From NCBI GenBank assembly GCA_003116995.1, contig BDSL01000065.1:405001-469000 (forward strand): 64,000 bases of DNA, read 5' to 3'. Both the position numbers and the translations under genes were made by a program. Positions 57,538-64,000 of the stretch are shown here, one piece after another. Origin of the DNA: Yamagishiella unicocca (Eukaryota; Chlorophyta; Chlorophyceae; Chlamydomonadales; Volvocaceae). Every line of letters starts with the position of its first letter. Position 1 is the stretch's first letter. Below the pieces are notes generated by a model, which searched no databases, was not told where the DNA came from, and worked only from the letters and a program-made list of their open reading frames with translations.

Positions 57538-60388
57538 CCGCCACGAGCCAGAGCGTCTTGATGTCCAGCAGTGTCCAGCAGACGCGAGGAACATAAACTA
57601 AGTAGATTCCAAGCTTGGAGTGTGCCACAAGTAAGTGGTCATTGTAGTCCTTGGATTTTATATATTATGCTACTAGACCGCAGGGTTGTTTGCCTGTGCC
57701 GCGATCGCGGAAGGCGGGCCGACGTAAACCTGCGTGCTACCTATCGCACAGGCTAGGACAGACCCGGAGAATGGCGAGGCTATTTGCGCGCGGTCACATG
57801 GCTCCCCTAAACTTACCTTCACTGAACAACTAGGCAGCAGGAGATCATCAAGCCCTGCACTGGACATGACTGATGTGCTTTACAGAATGCTAATTTACTG
57901 GTGTGCTAACAATATTATTATATATTACGCCGGCCGGAGCCTGGCGTGCGTTAAGGAGTCGGGGAACTGAGGTGCGCCCCTTTATACCCGCACCACCGGA
58001 CTGGAGTATAAGTACTGCTAGCAGTTACTGGCATGGCACAGCGGGCCCCAGACCAGCGGGCGTATCGACTGGCACCGACGTGTTATCCTCAGCCAGCCAT
58101 GCACTCGTTTCCTCACTTCGTCCGTCCCCCTGGCACATACAGGTCGCACCGTACGTGTTTAACACTTTCACAGCAGGGAACGAACGGTACACGTATGCTA
58201 TAGCTCTACATAGGTGGTAGGAACGAATAATCAATACATATGTTACAGCGTCCCCAAAGCCCGAGCGAACCCAGGACAAGAGGAATGGCCCATGCCGGGC
58301 CTCACCATACGACAGCCAGGGCTGAACCCAGCAGACGCCCTGAAGAGCACAGGAAAGCCTCGAAAGGCACAAAAACGCCACCCTGCCCAAACAGCAGCCA
58401 AGACGCAACAGCACAGCCAACCGACGTCACGGCCGCCAGCACCACAAAACAAAACGCACAACCAGCACGAAACAGCGGGAACGAGTGACTACTGCTGTTG
58501 CGGTGGACAATAGCCTCCGAAGTGTCGGCTGCTGGTGTTAAGGTGGTTTGCCTTTGTTCCGGTGCAAGTCGGTTGCAGTGTCCTCAAGCCCGGGCGAACC
58601 CAGGACAAGAAGAAGGGCTGCCCATGACCGTGGCCTTGCCATATATATGTATGAGAGCCTGGGCTGAATCCATCAGTCGCCCAAAAGTAATAAGGGCACA
58701 GGAAAGCCTTGAAAGGCACAGAGGTACTGACGTTCATCATCAGGCACCGACCAGCAGGAGGCGACGGAGTGAGCCCATCTAATATAAAGCACGCACGGAC
58801 GGGAACGCTCGCGTGCACGCCCAACTTGCTGCTAGCTGTATGTGCTGGAGCTTGAGCTGTATGCGCCGTCCATCCATCCTCGCTACTGCCGGCTAATCGA
58901 CCGGAAACAATTATAAAGGCATGAAGCGCCAATTCAAGCCTATCTTTACGGTGCCCTACCACAAACATCCTAAGGCGGTAAAAGGATTCGAATATTAGAA
59001 ACTGTGTAGTAATAAAAATATAATAGTAACTAGTCATTACCCAAATAGGTTCTTGTCCTCAACGGCCTCCGTCCGCTCGACTGGTATTCCGTACGTGTAT
59101 TGCGCGCCATCCTTGCCCGCAACAGCCAGTTGCGCCCGCATGCACGTCAGACATGGCCCAATCCTCTTTTGCCTCCCAAGTAAGGCATCCACTCATAATG
59201 TTCCGTTTGATGGTGTTTCCCTGTTCGGCACATAAGGCCCACGAGACCGGTGCGCAGTTCTTTCGCCAGAATATGAACATAATTAAGGCGAGGTTGCTTA
59301 CTGTTGTCGCCGGATACTCCACACATAATATTTTTTATTTGTTGAGGATTATCACATGCTGCTGGCAACTTGCTGACAACACGAGGGTTTTCCTGACATT
59401 CACGCTCGCCGTTGCCTCTTTTGGTTATTATTATATACCGGCTGCTGTCAGCTGGCTGACTCGGGCTGACATTCCAAGGGTTTCTCGAAGAGTTGCGCCA
59501 TTGGAACACCAGGTGCCTTTCTGCGCTACGTACGTTTTTCGTCCCGGCCTTCAACCAAGCCAAGGTAAGCTTAAGCTGCCGGCCACAGCCGCTTGTAGCT
59601 CACGCTCGCCATTGACTCTTATCTGGCCTCAAAGCCTTCAATATATCTTGGTGCCCGCCCCGCGTTGAGGTTCGTTAGGCTGCATCGACGTCGTTGTGCT
59701 GCCCACGCACGTGTTCGACTGTATTCGTAAAAAAGAGCGCCATTGCCCCGTCATAAGAGTTCTGTCCATGCTGTCATGCATACGCACGGAAATAGATATG
59801 TTGACATGCTGCTGTTTAATGATATGCCAACGAATGCGCCGTGACAATTAATGCGGACCGCCGAAACGCAACGTACGAGGCCTTACGAGGCCTCCCGTGG
59901 GCGCAGCAGTAATTAGAGCGAAAACTAGCCCGTAAATTCCGTGTCTTCCTTTCATTAGGAAGCTTGGTGGCTGGCTTGTGCTCACACATGCATGCGGCCG
60001 GCCTGCTGGCTTACGTATTTTTAGGAACAAATAAAGTGAGAACGCCGCTCACTTCTTTCCTTGTAAAGTCCATATGCGTAGATAGCTAGCGTGCCGCCCA
60101 CATGCCTGCTGCCTGCTGCTAGCTGCTTGTTGTGACCGCTTTCAAATTCACCTGAGCCCGCCCCTGCCCGCCCGGCCCGCCCGCGGCGCGCACCGACCGT
60201 TCATTGCATTAACCGACATATCTGGCTCCGTCCGTCCTTTCAGCTTATTTTTCCTGTTTGCCATGCAGGTTCAGCTAATTGTCATGCCACACGCAACAAG
60301 AATCTGCTGCGTATTCTTACCGTTTTGAATATCTCTCTCTATCGAGTTGCTCGACTGCAGTACGTAGCTGCAGACGACTCTTGTAACG

Positions 60389-61093
60389 ATGACGTCCAGC
60401 CGCAGTCGGCTGCTGATAAGACCATTCAGTGCGACGCTGCTATCGCTGCTGTTAGCGCTAAGTCCCACACCGGGACTGTGCCGCGAGTTTGTCGATAGCG
60501 GTGCCCGTGCGCGGGGCAACGGCCACACAGCCACCGTCGTAGTCCCTGAAGCTGCCGGTTCACTGCTGCCCCTGGAGTCGAACAAGGGCCCTGCATCAGC
60601 ATCAGGAGGCAAGGGCCCCGCATCAGCATCAGGAGGCAACGCTGCTGATGGTGACTTGCAAGACCGTGTGCTGTTGCATCAGGCTGAGACGACGACGGGT
60701 CCACTTGCGGATACGTCGAAAGCCTGCCCCAAGGGATGGACCACCGCGGGTGGGGACTGCATTACCTCGACATATTACATGCCAAAGGGGAGCAGCAGCA
60801 GCGGCACAAGCGTCAAGTACACCTTCACCAACCGCTGCGGTGGCGGCTGGACCCCCAGCCTCGTGGGGCAGGTGGCGACCAAGGCCGGGTGCTACATGGC
60901 GGGCGCGACTTGTGGTGTGGCCGCCGCAACTTGTCGTACTGCCTGCACCGCCCTGGCCTCGCTGGCTCAGGCGCAGTGCCTGGACGCCCGCTCCGTGAGC
61001 GCCTTGTTCCACTCCAGCCTCATCACGACAAAGTACGTGTGCTGCAACAAGTGCAGCTTCTGGGATAGGGCGACGGGCAGATGCCCCGCGTAG
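60389..61093 (+). CDS. Secreted cysteine-rich protein, copy B, 234 aa
   Basis: Same length and architecture as copy A: signal peptide to about residue 31, two perfect GPASASGG repeats, and all twelve domain cysteines retained. The start context (ACGATGACG) and ~80 nt of upstream sequence with CGACTGCAGTACGTAG are also conserved. Replacements relative to copy A are mostly conservative or in the spacer. The encoded domain has no recognised function. TGTAA motifs occur at 61359 and 61622. Copies A and B are probably recent products of unequal exchange. Confidence 0.75.
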   Translation: MTSSRSRLLIRPFSATLLSLLLALSPTPGLCREFVDSGARARGNGHTATVVVPEAAGSLLPLESNKGPASASGGKGPASASGGNAADGDLQDRVLLHQAETTTGPLADTSKACPKGWTTAGGDCITSTYYMPKGSSSSGTSVKYTFTNRCGGGWTPSLVGQVATKAGCYMAGATCGVAAATCRTACTALASLAQAQCLDARSVSALFHSSLITTKYVCCNKCSFWDRATGRCPA

Positions 61094-61620
61094 CTAGCTG
61101 ACGAGGTACAGTGCGCGGTATGTATGTGCCCGCACGTGGCATACTGCAGCAGCATTATCAGGCCAGCCGCCGCTCCTCAGCCAGCAGCTAGTCGCAACCG
61201 CCAAGCAACCAACGGCGAATGAACGTAGACAGGATGGGAGGCATACCATACATGTATGCATGCATGCGCGCTTACACGCATACCATTTGGGAAATACAGT
61301 GTGTGGTCGCTGCGCATTTCGTTTCATCAACGGCGGCTGGCTGGATGATGATGATTCTTGTAACGGTATGGATGATGATGTAGGATATTCCGTACGTACG
61401 ATCATCCATCCATTTCTATTTTTTGTCCATCGCTTGCTGGGTCGCTCCATCGTTGTTGGAGAGAGCGAGGACAAGTAGCATCTGTACTACTTGGGTGCGT
61501 AGGTGCTCTCGGGGCTGCTGCCTAACTGCGTATTACTGAGCCAGGCGCTTATCTTTTGGCTGAGTAGAAGTACACGTTTCAGTGGGTTTCAGACCAAAAG
61601 GCAAAGCTTATTGGTTGTTG

Positions 61621-61672
61621 TTGTAACGATTACAGTGGGTTCCAGACCAATAGGTAGAACCATATTATTGGT
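61621..61672 (-). repeat. Partial copy of the dispersed ~60-bp repeat
   Basis: The minus-strand sequence CAATAATATGGTTCTACCTA ... GAACCCACTGTAAT matches the core of the family, near the right end of duplication copy B. Confidence 0.55.
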
Positions 61673-62106
61673 ATACGTGTAAAGGCATAAATGTATGACC
61701 GAGGCAGGGTGGCACATATGCACGCATGTATAAGCGCATGTTTACAAACTGTACACGCGGTTCCAACATGCGGTGCGTGGGTTATTTATATCATTATTTC
61801 ACGGCCAAAGTTGTCATAGGGTAAACCCCAATCCGGGGTAGGTGCCTGCTGTCTCGCGGTCGTACAAATGCATATATGCATGTACGCAGCTAGCGGTGAT
61901 AGGCAGCAGGTAGGGGTAGGTGCAAGCAACCTGGCTGCTGGCCCGCTGCCACTGTTGGTAGGTCCGATGGAGGTTGGAATTAAAGGCGCATCCATCATGC
62001 ACTATTGGTGGTTGGTGCCACGGTTTGTTCTCTGGCCCCTTGGTCGGGTTTTTTTAGGGTTTACCATATCTCGGTCGGCCAGTTTGTTCTTCTTCCTGCT
62101 GCGTCG

Positions 62107-62185
62107 TTCAGTGTCACGTGATGTATGTATGCGCCCGCCGATGGCTCTACCTTCTGGTCTGGCTTGGGGCCCACTTTAACACTAT
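62107..62185 (+). repeat. Copy of the dispersed ~60-bp repeat
   Basis: TTCAGTGTCA, then GCGCCCG, GATGGCTCTACCTTCTGGTC and GGGCCCACTTTAAC. It carries an extra TATGTATG insertion relative to the 63188 copy. Confidence 0.65.
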
Positions 62186-62868
62186 ATACGTTTTCAATGC
62201 ATCGAAGCACCAAATCCAAACCTACCTTGCTTCCTACTCATCACAATCTCATTATCCTCCAGTTCCCCGGCCCATGGGAGATCAGCCGCTGCCCCCCGAG
62301 AGATGCTGTACACGGCCATGAGTACGCTATGCCCCACAGCAGTCTTCACCTCCTCGGGAACTCTCATATGCGGACGGCAGCAGCAGCCCCTTGTGGGTGC
62401 GGTGTGCCGGCTGGAGAGTCTTCAGGGGCGGGTACCCCCCGCTTACACCACTTTTGGTTCTGCCCGGTGGCTCAAGCAGTGACTGCCCAACTCGAGACCC
62501 AGCTCGGTGCAGGGGTGACACGGGCGCAAGTTTGGTTGGTGCAAGCACCTATCGGGGTACAGTCCTGCGTCTGGGATGTAGTAGTCCTGGCGGCTATTAC
62601 TGCCATGGAGGTGGGGCGCCGTTTTATGGCCGCGGCCTTGAAAAGGGCGGGGGCTGGTGGTCCCCCTCTTACTCCGGGTAGTGGTCTTCTGGATCGCGCC
62701 GTTCGCCGTGGGGTGGTGGAGTTTTGGGCCCTTTTGAGGGGCTTTGCTGCGCTGTGGCTTCCCCAGAAAGGCTGGGATGCAGTGGGGCCTCGGCATCCTT
62801 TCTTGCGGGTTGTCGCCAATCGCCTTGTGTGCGGGGGACCGGCTGAGTTACTGGTGGATTCCTGATCG
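62125..62868 (+). mobile_element. 5'-truncated LINE fragment, C-terminal part of ORF2
   Basis: A 246-codon open frame contains CGCGVPAGESSGAGTPRLHHFWFCPVAQAV, described here only in parts: a CxC pair, then LHHFWFCPVA about 15 residues on. This C...C...H...C arrangement with FWxCPVA is characteristic of the zinc-binding tail of L1/RandI-type reverse transcriptases. The polymerase itself is missing. The first ~60 residues overlap the dispersed repeat and are probably not element sequence. The frame is still open, so insertion may be fairly recent. Confidence 0.5.
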
Positions 62869-63962
62869 GCTCGGGTTGTCTTGGGGAGCGGGGTTTCCCG
62901 TGCTTCATACTTTCTGGCTATATAGGTGTGTTGAGCCCTGCTAGGGGTCCGTGCCTTATGGGATGAGAGGTGGCGGGTTCCGATGTTTGCATCGTTGCGG
63001 CGCTTCACTGGTTCGTCGGGTGCTGGGCTGTTAGGTTGGTTGGTGGCCAGTTCCTGATAGGGGAGCCTCTAGTGCAAATTCCCCCTGGGGTGCTGGCTGC
63101 TGCTCTGTATGCCTACGGCCTGTCAACTTGGTGTTCTGGTGGTTTGCCTTTGCTTCGGTGCATGTCGGTATTTGTTTCCTCCGTCTTGTTCAGTGTCAGG
63201 CGATGCGCCCGATGGTTCTACATACCTCTTGGTCTGGAACCCACTGTAACCGTTACAACAACAAGAAGTCTTCACCTGTCGCGGACACCAGGTGTAACAA
63301 TCTCAACCTGCTGCTGGGTGGCGCAGGCGCGCGGCACCACAGCCCCGCGGACTGCTGGCGCTACAAGCAGGCGGGCTGCAGGTTACCAAGCTGCAGGGTC
63401 TCAAGTTCCAAACGTATGTAAAGGTGGCGCTGACTGCGGCTGCGTCGACCTAGTGACCTATTCACGCAGCAAGGAGCCGCGGGCGTTCTTCAAGCGCGGT
63501 GTGTTACATTGTGTACATCAACAGAACCAAGACAACCAAGCAGAAGAACCACGCCGAGGAATGAGGAACTCTGTGGCACCAACGGATTTGGTCAGAAGGG
63601 CCCTGCGCCCGACCTGAATCCGTGTCCCTATCGCTGTCTATACAACCGAATCCATGACGCAATCAATCATAAGAGACGCTGCTGTAGTTACGGCAAACAA
63701 GCGGAAACGCAAATGCCCTGGCTCCGAAACCATGGCGCTGCTGGCCATCTGACGTGGGGCATGACAGTGACACTGACAAGAGCCACAATTAATTTATCTG
63801 TTCCAGTACGTTCAGCGTTGCAACCAACCTGGAAGCGAAGGGAAGGCAGGTTTCGGCAGCTAGATGCTTTTCTTAAGTCACGAAGATTAATTTCCATCGG
63901 CAAAAATTGCATTTCAAAAATTGTGCGTCAGATTTAGCGGATAATCAATGCCCGGAAGGATC
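62869..63962. other. Region after the LINE fragment; no confident gene
   Basis: It probably includes the LINE 3' UTR, then another dispersed repeat at 63188. Around 63,290-63,720 there are short Cys-containing frames (ADCWRYKQAGCRLPSC before a GTATGT; CPYRCLYNRI and RRCCSYG later) that could be exons of another secreted cysteine-rich paralogue, but frames do not join convincingly. Confidence 0.35.
63188..63262 (+). repeat. Copy of the dispersed ~60-bp repeat
   Basis: GTGTCAGGCGATGCGCCCGA, TGGTTCTAC, GGTCTGGAACCCACTGTAAC then CGTTAC. This is the clearest plus-strand copy for defining the family consensus. Confidence 0.7.
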
Positions 63963-64000
63963 CGCCCGATGTGGGGATCGAACCCACGACCACAAGGTTA
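63963..64000 (-). tRNA. tRNA-Lys (CUU type), 3' part, cut by the window edge
   Basis: On the minus strand the last 38 bases read TAACCTTGTGGTCGTGGG then TTCGATCCCCACATCGGGCG: the anticodon-stem 3' side AACCTTG-like, variable loop, a perfect T arm (GTGGG-TTCGATC-CCCAC) and the acceptor 3' strand ATCGGGC with discriminator G. It closely matches plant tRNA-Lys 3' halves. The anticodon lies just outside the window, so the isotype is inferred from the body sequence. Confidence 0.75.

Larger units (their letters stand above)
57120..61720. repeat. Segmental duplication, copy B
   Basis: Direct tandem copy of 53060-56880, longer because of inserted sequence (for example around 58,320-58,560 and 59,850-60,030). 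It includes the second intact cysteine-rich gene. Confidence 0.85.

Noticed and set aside
54700..59670. Conserved LVPFCATYVLRPGLQPSQ frame in both duplicates as a possible exon
   Set aside because: A one-base indel just upstream puts the two copies in different frames, so the similarity is better explained by recent DNA duplication than by coding constraint.
1..64000. CRISPR arrays, prophage or bacterial operons
   Set aside because: Intron-rich eukaryotic gene structure throughout; the regular short repeats are intronic minisatellites without unique spacers.

Overview
This window looks like nuclear DNA of a volvocalean (Chlamydomonas-like) green alga. The genes are GC-rich and intron-dense, the proteins carry long Ala/Gly/Pro/Glu-rich stretches, two genes begin with plastid-type transit peptides, and TGTAA polyadenylation motifs lie at plausible distances after two stops. 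I rebuilt spliced genes by hand from GT-AG junctions and checked that intron phases carry the reading frame through every junction. Transcription start sites were not visible.

Layout. (1) 161-782 (+): last two exons of a TGD2-like MCE-domain protein of plastid lipid import. (2) 3600-7308 (-): five-exon, 890-residue, plastid-targeted J-domain protein with a repeated Gly-Asp-Asp motif in its low-complexity tail. (3) 8,890-12,990: gene-poor and repeat-rich, with a tandem repeat, a decayed LINE, a large near-perfect inverted repeat and a gene fragment. (4) 12995-16074 (-): eight-exon ferredoxin/metallo-beta-lactamase fusion protein, plastid type. (5) 16.2-21.3 kb: gene-poor, with foldback repeats. 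(6) 21321-33678 (-): 19-exon, 1657-residue protein of unknown function. (7) 36060-49253 (+): 25-exon, 1666-residue protein ending in a UDP-GlcNAc-pyrophosphorylase-like domain that has lost its nucleotide-binding signature, followed by a C-terminal tail anchor. Two possible extra 5' exons lie at 34.5-34.9 kb. (8) 51.5-61.7 kb: two copies of a secreted 12-cysteine protein on a tandem segmental duplication, plus an older broken paralogue. (9) 61.7-64.0 kb: LINE fragment, dispersed short repeats, and the 3' half of a tRNA-Lys gene running off the end.

The housekeeping-type genes point to plastid biology (lipid transport, protein folding, Fe-S/hydrolase). I see no operon-like or pathway link between neighbours. 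The most striking unexplained signals are four families of short repeats that recur in introns of unrelated genes here, often abutting the 5' or 3' splice site (introner-like). The degenerate sugar-nucleotide pyrophosphorylase fused to a giant tail-anchored protein, and the inverted duplication of an exon-like sequence at 11 kb, come next.
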